Part shown: positions 6,195 through 13,388 of the stretch, piece by piece
How the letters are laid out: every line of letters starts with the position of its first letter
Position numbering within the stretch: position 1 is the stretch's first letter
Origin: a virus
Virus record (IMG/VR): IMGVR_UViG_3300042134_000033
Location: 1-25,155 of that record
Reading direction: 5' to 3' (one strand)
Length of the DNA stretch: 25,155 bases
Made by a program: the position numbers and the translations under genes
The notes under the pieces: model-generated
The model's database searches: none
Told to the model about the DNA's origin: nothing
What the model saw: the letters and a program-made list of their open reading frames with translations, nothing else

Positions 6195-7391
6195 ATGGCC
6201 TTCCCCAACGGCGTAGAAACGGTGACCGTCACCGCCGGAACCGCCGGATACCGCACCCTCGACGGCGAGCCCTATACCGGCACCATCACGTTCACGCCGT
6301 CCGTCTCCCGCGTCACCTCAGCCACTCACGGCGTCATCGCCCTTGGCCCCGTCAATGCCACCCTGTCCGCGTCCGGCCAGTTCACGGAGACACTCCTCGC
6401 CACCGACGCCGACGACTTCAGCCCAACCGGCTGGACATACCGCGTCGACGAAGAGTTCACCAACGCACCCGGCCGCGCTTACAACATCAGCCTCCCCGCC
6501 GCCGTCCCTACGGTCGCGCTGCCGTCCCTCGCCCCGGTCGAGTCGAGCAGCGGCACCGTCTCGGCGCCCGCCGTGCTCTCCGTCAACGGCGACACCGGCA
6601 TCGTCACCGGCCTCCTCGAATCCGCGAACAACCTGTCCGACCTGGCCTCGGCAGCAACCGCCCGCACAAACCTCGGCCTCGGCACCGCCGCCGTCAGCCC
6701 GGCCACCGCGTTCGCCTCAGCCACACACGCCGCCACCCACGGCAGCGCAGGCAGCGACCCGATCACGATCGCGCAGTCCCAAGTCACCGGCCTCACCGTG
6801 GCCTTGGACGCCAAGGCAGCCACGACGTACGTCGACAGCACCTTCGCCACCCAGTCGACCGTGACCACCATCGGCGGCTTCGTCACCGACTGCCTCAACC
6901 GCGTCGCCGCCATCGAACAAGGCACCGCCTTCCTCGCCGGACTCAACGTCGACGGCAACGCGCAAGTCTCGAACGGCAACCTCACCGTCACCGACTTCGA
7001 CAAGGGCTACCGCTTCCGAGTCGACGGCTCAGCACTCGACCTCGAAGCCACCGGCACCGACCTCATCATCAGCAACTGGTCCGGCGACGCCTTCAACGGC
7101 GACCAGAGGTCCTACGCACGCCTGTCCGCAGACGCCCTCAACACGCAGTGGGCAGGCAAGTTCGAATCCGTCAACGCCCTGTACGGCGCAGCGGTGCACA
7201 CCCTCGACCCAACCACCGGCGTCGCATCGGTCGGCGGAAAGAACGGGCTCACCGCTGTGCGCCTGGCGGGCTTCAAGAACAGCGCCGGCGCCCCTGCGGC
7301 CGGCACGTGGGAGGCCGGTGACGTGGTCCTTGACTCGGCCGGCGCCTGGCACCTCTGCTCGGTCGGCGGCTCCCCCGGTACGTGGACGTGA
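6195..7391 (+). CDS. tail fibre / minor tail protein
   Basis: A 398-aa structural protein. The N-terminal ~100 residues are beta-rich and Thr/Ser-rich (GYRTLDGEPYTGTITFTP), resembling virion attachment or carbohydrate-binding modules. Around residues 130-165 come VLSVNGDTGIVTG and NNLSDLASAATARTNLGLGT, a hallmark of phage tail-fibre proteins. Then come SQVTGL and LDAKA segments and a C-terminal domain ending GGSPGTWT. GGAGGA lies 4 bases before the ATG. It is the first gene of the rightward block leading to lysis genes, as expected for the last tail gene. Role: host-surface recognition, by inference from the motifs. Confidence 0.86.
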   Translation: MAFPNGVETVTVTAGTAGYRTLDGEPYTGTITFTPSVSRVTSATHGVIALGPVNATLSASGQFTETLLATDADDFSPTGWTYRVDEEFTNAPGRAYNISLPAAVPTVALPSLAPVESSSGTVSAPAVLSVNGDTGIVTGLLESANNLSDLASAATARTNLGLGTAAVSPATAFASATHAATHGSAGSDPITIAQSQVTGLTVALDAKAATTYVDSTFATQSTVTTIGGFVTDCLNRVAAIEQGTAFLAGLNVDGNAQVSNGNLTVTDFDKGYRFRVDGSALDLEATGTDLIISNWSGDAFNGDQRSYARLSADALNTQWAGKFESVNALYGAAVHTLDPTTGVASVGGKNGLTAVRLAGFKNSAGAPAAGTWEAGDVVLDSAGAWHLCSVGGSPGTWT

Positions 7392-7404
7392 GAGGCAGGA
7401 TCTG

Positions 7405-7836
7405 ATGGCAACCCAGTGCAAGCTGTACCGCGGCCTCGCGCCGCAGTTGATCCCGCCTGAGAAGTGGACGCTGCTGACGTTTGAGAAGACGATCCGCAAC
7501 GACCGGTCCATGGCACGCGACCGCTGCCTGATCATGCCGCCGTTCGACGGGGACTTCGAGTGGTCGCGGAACCTGCGCTGGGCCGCGATCACCCTCCCCG
7601 ACGGAGACACCAGGCCCCGGCAGTTCATGTCGCGCTTCGTGCGTGACCCGCACGGCATCCGCGACGACACCGGCGCCGACGACCGTCTAGCCACCCCAGG
7701 CCGGTCGTGGCAGACCGTCACGTGGCCGTTCTACGGCGAGGCGTACCAGCCCGTCGGCGTGGAGGTGTGGCACGACCACACCGAACCATGGGCCATCGAA
7801 CACGCCCAATTCACGGCCACCACCTGGGACTACTGA
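7405..7836 (+). CDS. phage minor tail / late structural hypothetical protein
   Basis: A 143-aa protein, MATQCKLYRGLAPQLIPPEK onward, with no membrane segment. It is Trp- and aromatic-rich at its C-terminus (SWQTVTWPFYGEAYQPVGVE). The start follows the tail-fibre stop by 13 bases with AGGA in between. Its place between tail fibre and endolysin suggests a tail or head-decoration role. I do not recognise a named family. Two longer upstream in-frame starts would run into the tail-fibre gene and are not needed. Confidence 0.75.
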   Translation: MATQCKLYRGLAPQLIPPEKWTLLTFEKTIRNDRSMARDRCLIMPPFDGDFEWSRNLRWAAITLPDGDTRPRQFMSRFVRDPHGIRDDTGADDRLATPGRSWQTVTWPFYGEAYQPVGVEVWHDHTEPWAIEHAQFTATTWDY

Positions 7837-7850
7837 GAGAAGGATCGGCC

Positions 7851-8732
7851 ATGGCTTGGTATCCGGGCGCCACGAAGTACGAACTCCAGCCCGAGTCGGA
7901 CGCGCAAGCGGCGATCCGGCCGACCCAGTTCATCGTTCACAGCATCATCGCCCCGTGGACGGCGAAGCGGGTCTACGAGTACTGGCGGGATAGCACCAAC
8001 TTGGAGTCCCATTTCGGCCTCGGTTATGAGGGCGACCTCGGCCAGTTCATCGGCACGGAGACCCGAGCGGACGCGAACGCCGGCGCGAACCGGCGGGCGG
8101 ACGGTACGGGCGCGGTGTCGATCGAGACGGCGTCGAACTTGCAGGGTTCGGATCCGTGGACGGCGGCGCAGGTCGAGGAGCTGACCAAGCTCGGTGTGTG
8201 GCTGCATCAGCGGCACGGGATCCCGCTTCGTGTCTGCCGTACCCACGACGATCCGGGGTTCGGCTATCACCGGCTCTTCCCCGAGTGGTCTACGTCGGGC
8301 ACCTCGTGCCCTGGTGACGCGCGGGTGAAGCAGTTCAAGGAGGTCGTGTTTCCGGGCATCGTCGCCCGCGCGACTGGTTCCACCCCACCGGAGGAGGACG
8401 ACGTGGCCCTGACCGCGACGGATGTGAAGACTCTCGCGAAGACGGACGGCGTGTTCACGTCGCCGGACGGCGCGGACGACACGAAGGGAAACGAGTTCTG
8501 GAGCCTGGAGTCGTACCAGCGGTACGGCTACCTCCAGGGCCGCGAGACGAAGCAGCTCATCAAGGCGCTCGGCGTGAAGGTCGACGCGCAGAACACCATG
8601 ATCGACCAGCTTGTGAAGACCGTTGCCACCCTCGCCGCGAACGTCGGCGACATCGACCCGGCCGCGATCGTCGCCGAACTCAAGGCGTCGATCGAGTCCG
8701 TCACCATCCACCTCGACGCCGACGGCGTCTGA
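7851..8732 (+). CDS. N-acetylmuramoyl-L-alanine amidase endolysin (Amidase_2/PGRP)
   Basis: A 293-aa endolysin that would cut the amide bond between MurNAc and the stem peptide. The amidase domain spans about residues 1-170. Probable zinc ligands are His30 (FIVHS), His140 (GYHR) and Cys153 (SCPG), with SIETAS (90-95) in the middle. The C-terminal ~115 residues form a separate region with a YGYLQGRETKQL segment and an acidic, helical tail that may bind the wall or oligomerise. No signal peptide is present, so release should depend on the holin next door. GAAGG precedes the ATG. Confidence 0.92.
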   Translation: MAWYPGATKYELQPESDAQAAIRPTQFIVHSIIAPWTAKRVYEYWRDSTNLESHFGLGYEGDLGQFIGTETRADANAGANRRADGTGAVSIETASNLQGSDPWTAAQVEELTKLGVWLHQRHGIPLRVCRTHDDPGFGYHRLFPEWSTSGTSCPGDARVKQFKEVVFPGIVARATGSTPPEEDDVALTATDVKTLAKTDGVFTSPDGADDTKGNEFWSLESYQRYGYLQGRETKQLIKALGVKVDAQNTMIDQLVKTVATLAANVGDIDPAAIVAELKASIESVTIHLDADGV

Positions 8733-8745
8733 AACAGGAGACCCG

Positions 8746-9069
8746 ATGAACGTCAATCTCGATGCGGCCTACTGGTTGGGCCTGCTCATTTCCGTCGTCC
8801 TGCCCGTCCTCGTCGGACTGGTCACGACCAGAGTCACCCACGCCGGCGTGAAGGCGGTCCTGCTGCTGGCGTTGTCGACGCTGAACGGGTTCCTCGTGGA
8901 GTTCGCTGCGGGTGGCCCCGGCTACGACGTGGGCACCGCTGCTGTGCTGGCGCTGGTGGCGTTCGCGACGGGCGTGCTGGCGCACTTCGGCTTGTGGAAG
9001 CCGGTCGGAGTGAGCGGTAAGGCGCAGGACTCGTTGGTGACGTCTGGCTCGCACGCTGCTGGCGTCTGA
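8746..9069 (+). CDS. holin
   Basis: A 107-aa membrane protein with three likely membrane segments: about residues 9-28 (WLGLLISVVLPVLVGLVTT), 37-55 (AVLLLALSTLNGFLVEF) and 62-82 (GTAAVLALVAFATGVLAHF). A short hydrophilic tail follows. The size, topology and position 13 bases after the endolysin, with AGGAG before the ATG, make a holin the natural reading. It would form membrane pores that release the amidase. Function is from context; holins share little sequence. Confidence 0.83.
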   Translation: MNVNLDAAYWLGLLISVVLPVLVGLVTTRVTHAGVKAVLLLALSTLNGFLVEFAAGGPGYDVGTAAVLALVAFATGVLAHFGLWKPVGVSGKAQDSLVTSGSHAAGV

Positions 9070-9081
9070 TCGGAGTTGCAC

Positions 9082-9378
9082 GTGCCGGATGAGCTGACGC
9101 TCGGCGAGTTGGCCCGCCGCCTGGACGATCGCACGGGCGACATTCGGGATGACATTCGGGGCCTGTCTGAGGAGATGGCCAAGAAGGTCGACCAGCGGCT
9201 GTATGACATCCGGCACGATGCGCTCGCCGCTCGGGTGGCGACGTTGGAGACGCTCAGGGAGAAGGACGCTGAGAAGCTCATCGCGACGCGCCGTTGGCTG
9301 ATTGGTGCGGTGATTGTGCCACTGGTCGCAATCCTCCTGCCGATGGTCATCCTGCTGGCTCGGGGGTCTGGGTCGTGA
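9082..9378 (+). CDS. coiled-coil protein with C-terminal membrane anchor
   Basis: A 98-aa protein. Residues 5-70 are charged and heptad-like ([39 protein letters not shown]), followed by a membrane segment ([20 protein letters not shown]). GTG at 9082 is chosen because GGAG lies 6 bases upstream; TTG at 9076 is too close to that site. Small one-pass proteins next to the holin are common in actinophages and may be second holins or lysis regulators. That role is inferred. Confidence 0.75.
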   Translation: MPDELTLGELARRLDDRTGDIRDDIRGLSEEMAKKVDQRLYDIRHDALAARVATLETLREKDAEKLIATRRWLIGAVIVPLVAILLPMVILLARGSGS

Positions 9379-10010
9379 GCCGGGCGCAGGTGCGGGCGGA
9401 GGAGCGTCGGGGGCGTCGCGGTGACGTGTGGGCGGTCGTGGGCGCGGTGGCTTTGGGGGCGGTGCTGGCGTGGATTGTGCTGACGATTCAGGGTGTGACG
9501 CACGATCTGCACGAGGAGCGGGAGTACAACCGGCTGTTGGCGCAGCAGGTGCGGGATCTGGGCGGGAAGCCGATCAAGGGGCCGCCGGGTGAGCCGGGTG
9601 CTTCGGTGACGGGTCCGCCCGGCCCGCAGGGGGAGCCGGGGTCGCCGGGCGTGGACGGGGAGCCGGGCCCGTCGGGGAGTCCGGGTAAGGCGGGGGCGGA
9701 CGGCGTCGATGGTTCTGACGGTAAGGCCGGGGAGCCCGGAGCCGTCGGCGCTTCGGGTCCGGCTGGTCCTGCTGGTCCTCCGGGTCCGCAGGGTGAGCCG
9801 GGTCCGCCTGGGCCTCAGGGCGAGCCGGGCGTGGACGGGGCGGACGGGGAGGATGGGCAGACGTGCCCGGACGGCTACAGCTTGCAGGCTCCGGCGTATG
9901 ACGAGGCTGCGCTGGTGTGCCGCCGGGATGGGGCGCCGGATCCTGAGGAGCCGGGTGGTGGTCCGCAGGCGGCTGGGGCGTTGGATCCGCAGCGCCGCGT
10001 GTACGCGTAG
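9375..10010 (+). CDS. membrane-anchored collagen-like protein
   Basis: A 211-aa protein. An N-terminal basic tail precedes a membrane segment at about residues 18-38, a short coiled-coil-like stretch, and then Gly-X-Y repeats across residues 69-161 ([10 protein letters not shown] repeated), with one break near residue 76. A C-terminal cap contains [11 protein letters not shown] and a second Cys (Cys164 and Cys182, possible disulfide). The GTG start overlaps the preceding stop (GTGA). Collagen-like repeats are known in phage tail fibres, but here the protein sits in the lysis block with a membrane anchor. It would be displayed as a trimer at the membrane or cell surface (inference). Confidence 0.85.
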   Translation: MSRAQVRAEERRGRRGDVWAVVGAVALGAVLAWIVLTIQGVTHDLHEEREYNRLLAQQVRDLGGKPIKGPPGEPGASVTGPPGPQGEPGSPGVDGEPGPSGSPGKAGADGVDGSDGKAGEPGAVGASGPAGPAGPPGPQGEPGPPGPQGEPGVDGADGEDGQTCPDGYSLQAPAYDEAALVCRRDGAPDPEEPGGGPQAAGALDPQRRVYA

Positions 10011-10021
10011 GGGTGGTGGTC

Positions 10022-10186
10022 GTGGCTCGGATGCTGGGTCGTCGTGTGTGGCGTGGCCAGACGCTCGAAGATGCGCCGTTGCGCCGCAAGCATTGGCGGG
10101 CGCGGGAGAAGCGGGAGTGGCGGCGGGAATCGCTTCGGGAAACGCCGAAGCGATGCGCTGACCAGCAAGAACTTCAGTTTGGATAA
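10022..10186 (+). CDS. 54-aa basic hypothetical protein
   Basis: A short frame, VARMLGRRVWRGQTLEDAPL onward, rich in Arg and Trp and strongly basic, with no membrane segment. The GTG start lies 11 bases after the collagen-like gene, with a weak GGGGTGG upstream. Its stop TAA falls in the middle of the AT-rich palindrome at 10173-10199. The frame shows the GC3 pattern expected of coding sequence until about 10150. It may be a nucleic-acid-binding peptide; function unknown. Confidence 0.5.
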   Translation: MARMLGRRVWRGQTLEDAPLRRKHWRAREKREWRRESLRETPKRCADQQELQFG

Positions 10187-10187
10187 T
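10158..10187 (+). promoter_or_regulatory. sigma70-like promoter centred on a palindrome
   Basis: CTGACC (10158-10163) and GATAAT (10182-10187) are separated by 18 bases. They match the -35 and -10 consensus at 4/6 and 5/6. The -10 lies in the loop of a 9-bp inverted repeat (TTCAGTTTG at 10173-10181, CAAACTGAA at 10191-10199), an AT-rich island in otherwise GC-rich DNA. It would drive the rightward gene at 10295 with a leader of roughly 100 bases. The symmetry suggests that a dimeric regulator covers the -10. Confidence 0.6.
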
Positions 10188-10199
10188 ATACAAACTGAA
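10173..10199. repeat. AT-rich 9-bp inverted repeat
   Basis: Perfect arms TTCAGTTTG and CAAACTGAA flank the 9-base centre GATAATATA. Possible roles are an operator over the promoter, a terminator for the late genes (but the stem is unusually AT-rich and no T-run follows), or a recombination core. The operator reading fits the promoter boxes best. Confidence 0.65.
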
Positions 10200-10294
10200 A
10201 CTCCGCCCCTCGGATCCCCCAACCCTGGGAAGTCTGGGAAGTTCGTTACTGGTTCCCCTTGGGAGCGGCACTCCGCGTAGTTCACGCTGGTCTC

Positions 10295-10525
10295 ATGACC
10301 GTCATCGACTTCAACGAGCGGCGCCGCAAAAGCGAACAGCCGAAGCCCGACTACGTCACCTGCGAGTGCGGGGAGGCGTGGTTCGAACTGCGCGGCAACC
10401 ATCCGAAGATGCCCGAGCACGGGGCGGTGGTGCTGCGTCCGGATGGCACGATCAGCGGGTACGCGGGGACGCCGTGCTGCGTCGGCTGCGGGAAGGCTGC
10501 CGTGGTGCGGCCGACCGCGACGTGA
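10295..10525 (+). CDS. small Zn-ribbon-like hypothetical protein
   Basis: A 76-aa protein, MTVIDFNERRRKSEQPKPDY onward, with CECG near residue 30 and CCVGCGK near residue 64, so a zinc ribbon is likely. ATG at 10295 gives a protein starting in the style of Streptomyces homologues I recall; a TTG 36 bases earlier is possible but has no family support. No strong ribosome site is seen. Its stop abuts the stop of the convergent gene in a TGATCA palindrome. Function unknown. Confidence 0.7.
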   Translation: MTVIDFNERRRKSEQPKPDYVTCECGEAWFELRGNHPKMPEHGAVVLRPDGTISGYAGTPCCVGCGKAAVVRPTAT

Positions 10526-10714
10526 TCACGCCGCTTCGACGACGTCGGTCCGCTCCGCCGCCACCGCAACCGTCCACTCCGCCACCAACTCCGCATACCT
10601 GACCCGAGCATCCCCATACAGGCGCCCTTGAGCAGCCTGCACAAGCCGCCGAATCTCCTCATTCACGACGGCAGCAGAGCGCACACCGCCAAGGGCGGAA
10701 GGGTTGGGGGACAT
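10526..10714 (-). CDS. small conserved Streptomyces protein
   Basis: A 62-aa acidic helical protein (MSPNPSALGGVRSAAVVNEE, ending RTDVVEAA) matching a pattern I recall from Streptomyces genomes: xxPNPxxLxGVRxAxxVNEEIR, then YxxLVxEW, then VVEAA. It is convergent with the 10295 gene and their stops touch. The ATG is only 6 bases after a TAGGCT -10-like box, so the mRNA may be leaderless. Function unknown. Confidence 0.72.
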   Translation of the reverse strand: MSPNPSALGGVRSAAVVNEEIRRLVQAAQGRLYGDARVRYAELVAEWTVAVAAERTDVVEAA

Positions 10715-10720
10715 GCTGTC

Positions 10721-10726
10721 AGCCTA
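10721..10726 (-). promoter_or_regulatory. candidate -10 box for leaderless 10714 gene
   Basis: TAGGCT read on the minus strand lies 6 bases before the ATG of the 62-aa gene. This TANNNT-then-ATG spacing is typical of leaderless actinobacterial mRNAs. No clear -35 is visible. Confidence 0.4.
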
Positions 10727-10812
10727 TCTAGCGACGCCCTCAAACACGCATCGGCCACCGACCAAAAACAGGCCTCCCCACACCCGGCCCCCGCCCGCTA
10801 AGCTCCCCCCAT

Positions 10813-10840
10813 CGCCCCGAGGCCCCGACGCCTTGGGGCG
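10813..10840. terminator. strong hairpin upstream of 10865 gene
   Basis: CGCCCCGAGGC (10813-10823) and GCCTTGGGGCG (10830-10840) pair over 11 positions with one G-T wobble and a 6-base loop. It lies between two divergent small genes. It could be a terminator or leader attenuator; no T-run follows on the plus strand. Confidence 0.5.
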
Positions 10841-10864
10841 CTCTACTGTCGGGAGTAGAAGACC

Positions 10865-11110
10865 ATGCTGTACCGCGTCACCTACCGCATCCTGCCCGCC
10901 GGAACGGGGCCGGACGACTACGAACCCGCCGACCTCGCAACCGGTGAAGTCGTTGTCGAGCTCGACGACCCCGAGCCGGTCGGTGTCATCAGCGGCGGCA
11001 GCATCCTGTCGTACGGCCCCCACCACCGAGACGTCGTCAAGGCAGTCACCGAAGCCGCGCAGTTGAAGCCCGGCGACGAGCCCCTCATCCGCGACTGCAC
11101 CCCCGCCTAG
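10865..11110 (+). CDS. 81-aa conserved hypothetical protein
   Basis: A soluble 81-aa protein, MLYRVTYRILPAGTGPDDYE onward, beta-rich in its N-terminal half. GGGAG lies about 9 bases before the ATG. A stem-loop (10813-10840) sits in its leader. Its stop TAG overlaps the stop of the convergent regulator gene (CTAG at 11107-11110). I do not recognise a family. Confidence 0.65.
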   Translation: MLYRVTYRILPAGTGPDDYEPADLATGEVVVELDDPEPVGVISGGSILSYGPHHRDVVKAVTEAAQLKPGDEPLIRDCTPA

Positions 11111-12153
11111 ACCCGCCGCTCCGCATCCTCCAACCGGGCCCGATAGTAAGCATGGTCGCGCGGGAACCCCGCCAGCGCAGGCAGCGCTTCACGAAACCCA
11201 GCCGCCGCATCCGCCCACCGCTGGCACGCGTACGCCGCATCCGCCGCATTCAACCGCGCCCTCGCCGCGTCCAGCCAGTACAACCAGCCCGGCCGCTCCT
11301 GTTCGTCCGGCACCTGTAGTGCCAGCCCGTGGGCCTCCTCGGCGAGGCGTACGGCACGATCCCGCTCACCCAACTGGGCTGCGGCCATCGCTTCCTGGTG
11401 CACTGCTACGGCCTCGGCTGCGGGGGACAGTGGGCGCGGGCCGGCGAACCGGGCGCCCTCCGCAGTGCGTAGGGCGCGGACGGGATCCCCGTACTCCAGC
11501 GAGTAGTGCGCGCGGACGCGTTGCGCCCACGACGCCATGTCCGGGTGCCCGCCGTCGACAGCCCACCCGTGGGCGAGGTCAATCCAGGCGAGGGCGGGGC
11601 CGTGCTTGTTCTCCTGCCACGCCACCCAGCTGAGCCAGTGCGCGTGCTCCGCGGCGAGCAACAGCAGCCGGTCGGCGGCCAGCCCGCTCGTGCCAGGCAA
11701 CAGTGCGGTCACCTGGTCGAGTTGCGCGCGAACGACAGGCCACAGGGCCAGCCCGCCGACCTCGTCTTCGGCACGCCGATGCTGCGCAAGGACGACACCA
11801 ATCCAGTCCGCGGTACGCAGGTCCGCCCGTCCTCGGGTATGGGCGTGCGCGATCCGCTCCCGCAACTCGGCGGACGGCGACCACTCATCCGGGCCGAAGC
11901 GGACGGGGAGCCCAGTGAGTTCTGCTGGCACGTTCAGCCCTTCAGTCATTCGGGCGATCAGCTCAGCGGACGTGACGCGTTTTCGGCCCGACTCGATGGC
12001 GGAGATGTAGGGCTGCGGAACCCCGATGAGGGGTTCCAGGCCGCGCTGCGACAGGCCGGACGCCCGCCGGTATTCGCGGAGGATTACAGCCCAGTCCTGG
12101 CGCGCCCAGGCGGCGCGTAAGCGGACGTCTGCCCAGGGTGTCTGACCACTCAT
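11107..12153 (-). CDS. XRE-family regulator with TPR-like C-terminal domain
   Basis: A 348-aa regulator. Residues about 18-75 form a Cro/cI HTH (VILREYRRASGLSQRGLEPL, then PYISAIESGRKRVTSAELIA). The remaining ~270 residues are helical and TPR-like, with repeated alanine-rich pairs such as ALAWIDLAHGWA, AVAVHQEAMAAAQLGERDRA and ACQRWADAAAGFREAL. This is the layout of Streptomyces HTH regulators with a C-terminal sensor. ATG at 12153 is taken because no ribosome site supports the longer frame. It is divergent from a three-gene cysteine-rich cluster, which it may control through the repeats at 12154-12262. It looks more host-like than phage-like. Confidence 0.85.
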   Translation of the reverse strand: MSGQTPWADVRLRAAWARQDWAVILREYRRASGLSQRGLEPLIGVPQPYISAIESGRKRVTSAELIARMTEGLNVPAELTGLPVRFGPDEWSPSAELRERIAHAHTRGRADLRTADWIGVVLAQHRRAEDEVGGLALWPVVRAQLDQVTALLPGTSGLAADRLLLLAAEHAHWLSWVAWQENKHGPALAWIDLAHGWAVDGGHPDMASWAQRVRAHYSLEYGDPVRALRTAEGARFAGPRPLSPAAEAVAVHQEAMAAAQLGERDRAVRLAEEAHGLALQVPDEQERPGWLYWLDAARARLNAADAAYACQRWADAAAGFREALPALAGFPRDHAYYRARLEDAERRV

Positions 12154-12262
12154 ACGGGGACGATACGCCGCCCTGATATGCGGTGTGTATCGAATCGTGT
12201 TGGCCAAGTCACCAACCTGTTGTCTCAATCACACCGAGTCGGGTCGGGGAGAGAGAACACGC
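12154..12262. promoter_or_regulatory. divergent control region of XRE/TPR gene and small-gene cluster
   Basis: This 109-base spacer holds an imperfect inverted repeat (CGATACGCCGC near 12159-12169 and a matching GCGG-TGT-GTATCG near 12181-12192). It also holds a second repeat with a TTGGCCAA core (GTTGG...CCAAC). TGTATCG also occurs in the 13208-13237 promoter. These are candidate binding sites for the HTH gene. The plus-strand gene has a GGGGAGAGAG purine run before its ATG. Exact -35/-10 boxes are uncertain. Confidence 0.5.
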
Positions 12263-12454
12263 ATGGCCAGAACCAGCGCAGACGCAACGCCTGTCGGCTA
12301 CGCCTACTGCTCGTGGCACCAGGGCTACGCCCGCGACGCACGGCTTGTACGGCAACCACCGGACCAAGGGTCAGGGCCGGCACCGCAGGGCCTGTTCGCA
12401 TGCGCGCCTTGCCGCCAGGCGTACAACCTCGTACCGCTGGAGGACCGGTCATGA
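12263..12454 (+). CDS. 63-aa Cys/His-rich protein
   Basis: MARTSADATPVGYAYCSWHQ onward, ending with CAPCRQAYNLVPLEDRS; CxxxH and CxxC suggest one zinc site. A GGAGAGAGA tract precedes the ATG. The stop overlaps the next ATG (ATGA), so this begins a three-gene coupled cluster divergent from the XRE/TPR regulator. Similar proteins are familiar to me from Streptomyces but without known function. Confidence 0.68.
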   Translation: MARTSADATPVGYAYCSWHQGYARDARLVRQPPDQGSGPAPQGLFACAPCRQAYNLVPLEDRS

Positions 12455-12663
12455 CCACTCGCGTCGAGCTACCACCGGTTGAGCAGCTGTCGTACGGGCA
12501 GTACAACGGGCTGGCCTGCGTCTGGTGCGGGACGAACCTCACCACCGGCGCGGTCAGTGCCGGGATAGCGCGCGGCCAGATGGGCGCCCACATCCTCGAC
12601 ACCGAGGTGTACGCCTGCCCCGAACACGCCGACGGACCAGCCCCCGCAGGAGACACGCCATGA
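12451..12663 (+). CDS. 70-aa conserved Streptomyces zinc-binding protein
   Basis: A 70-aa protein with CVWCGTNLTTGAVSAGI and a later VYACPEHADG, giving a CxxC plus CPxH zinc site. This ACVWCG...ACPEHA pattern is one I recall from many small Streptomyces proteins. It is coupled to both neighbours by ATGA overlaps. Function unknown. Confidence 0.72.
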   Translation: MTTRVELPPVEQLSYGQYNGLACVWCGTNLTTGAVSAGIARGQMGAHILDTEVYACPEHADGPAPAGDTP

Positions 12664-12830
12664 GCAAGAAGACCCTCCCCCGGCCGACACCGACCGGCCC
12701 GCTCGGGCACGGCTACTGCTGGAAGACGCACCCGAACCGGGGCGTCCACTGCACCCAGCCGATCGGGCATGAGGCCAAGGGCGTCGAGCACCTCTACCCG
12801 TACGTGCGACCTGAGATCCGCTGGCGCTGA
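12660..12830 (+). CDS. 56-aa hypothetical protein
   Basis: MSKKTLPRPTPTGPLGHGYC onward, basic at the N-terminus and rich in His, Cys and aromatic residues (YCWKTHPNRGVHC). It starts inside the stop of the previous gene (ATGA) after AGGAGA. It ends the short cluster and is followed by two stem-loops. Function unknown. Confidence 0.65.
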   Translation: MSKKTLPRPTPTGPLGHGYCWKTHPNRGVHCTQPIGHEAKGVEHLYPYVRPEIRWR

Positions 12831-12836
12831 CAGCTT

Positions 12837-12894
12837 CCGCCGCCCCGTCTTCCCTCGGCGGCGGGAGACCGCCCCTCGTGCCGACAGAGGGGCG
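12837..12894. terminator. paired stem-loops after the 12263-12830 cluster
   Basis: Two hairpins in tandem: CCGCCG/CGGCGG (12837-12861) and CGCCCCTC/GAGGGGCG (12870-12894, loop of 9). They follow directly after the last gene of the plus-strand cluster and face a convergent regulator gene, which is the place for a bidirectional terminator. No T-run is seen, as is usual in Streptomyces. Confidence 0.6.
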
Positions 12895-12937
12895 ATGGTG
12901 GCCCGCGAGCCGGTCTAACCCCCGAGCCGGCTGCGGG

Positions 12938-13174
12938 TCACCGCACCAGATCCGACAGGGGCACGTTGAGGGCGTACGAGACGCGAATCAAGTTGTCGAG
13001 CTTCGCACTCGCCCGACCCTGCTCAATCCGGTTCACGGCCTGGCGGTCCAGCCCGGCTAACTCGGCGAGCCGTTCTTGGGTGAGGTTGGCGTGCAGGCGT
13101 GCGGCCCGGATCTGCTCGCCAACGGCCCGGCGGCGGTCGAAGACCCAGTCATCGGGCGGTGGGGCGGAATACAC
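12938..13174 (-). CDS. small XRE-family repressor
   Basis: A 78-aa protein that is almost entirely a Cro/cI HTH: VGEQIRAARLHANLTQERLA, then GLDRQAVNRIEQGRASAKLD, then SYALNVPLSDLV. GTG at 13174 follows a promoter with TTGATC and GATACA boxes on the minus strand. A palindrome (TCACGC-TG-GCGTGA) lies in the leader, so autoregulation is likely. It could be a second immunity or accessory-region repressor. Confidence 0.82.
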   Translation of the reverse strand: MYSAPPPDDWVFDRRRAVGEQIRAARLHANLTQERLAELAGLDRQAVNRIEQGRASAKLDNLIRVSYALNVPLSDLVR

Positions 13175-13178
13175 CCGC

Positions 13179-13192
13179 TCACGCTGGCGTGA
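13179..13192. promoter_or_regulatory. TCACGC-TG-GCGTGA palindrome, candidate operator
   Basis: A perfect 6-bp palindrome with a 2-base centre lies 5 bases upstream of the GTG start of the small XRE gene and inside its predicted transcript start region. It is a candidate site for that protein or for another repressor. Confidence 0.5.
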
Positions 13193-13207
13193 TCAACCAC
13201 GGATGTC

Positions 13208-13237
13208 TGTATCGTGCACCGTACATTCCTGGATCAA
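13208..13237 (-). promoter_or_regulatory. candidate promoter of the small XRE gene
   Basis: On the minus strand TTGATC (13232-13237) and GATACA (13208-13213) are separated by 18 bases, followed about 35 bases later by the GTG start. The rest of 13238-13388 shows no coding frame with Streptomyces-like third-position bias and no other clear site. Confidence 0.5.
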
Positions 13238-13388
13238 GACGAACCCATGATCGCAAGACCCGTGAACGGAAAACACACGATCCAGTGACTCCAGGACTAC
13301 CCGCCCACCCTGGGGTTAAGCGGTTACTGGATGGGCGTCACAGACCGGTCGGCTCCGCATAGCCCCCAGGCTCGCGGCGGCCGACCCC

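Noticed and set aside
9570-9860. Repetitive DNA that could look like a tandem repeat or CRISPR
   Set aside because: The repeats are codons for Gly-X-Y; there are no constant direct repeats with regular spacers.
8922-10271. Long minus-strand frame across lysis and collagen-like genes
   Set aside because: Composition is Pro/Arg/Thr-rich antisense of the Gly-X-Y repeat; the plus-strand genes are supported by motifs and start overlaps.
13238-13388. Non-coding stretch between the small XRE gene and the integrase terminator
   Set aside because: No reading frame with coding bias, tRNA fold or clear repeat was seen; a weak CGCCCA/TGGGCG pairing near 13300-13340 is too imperfect to call.
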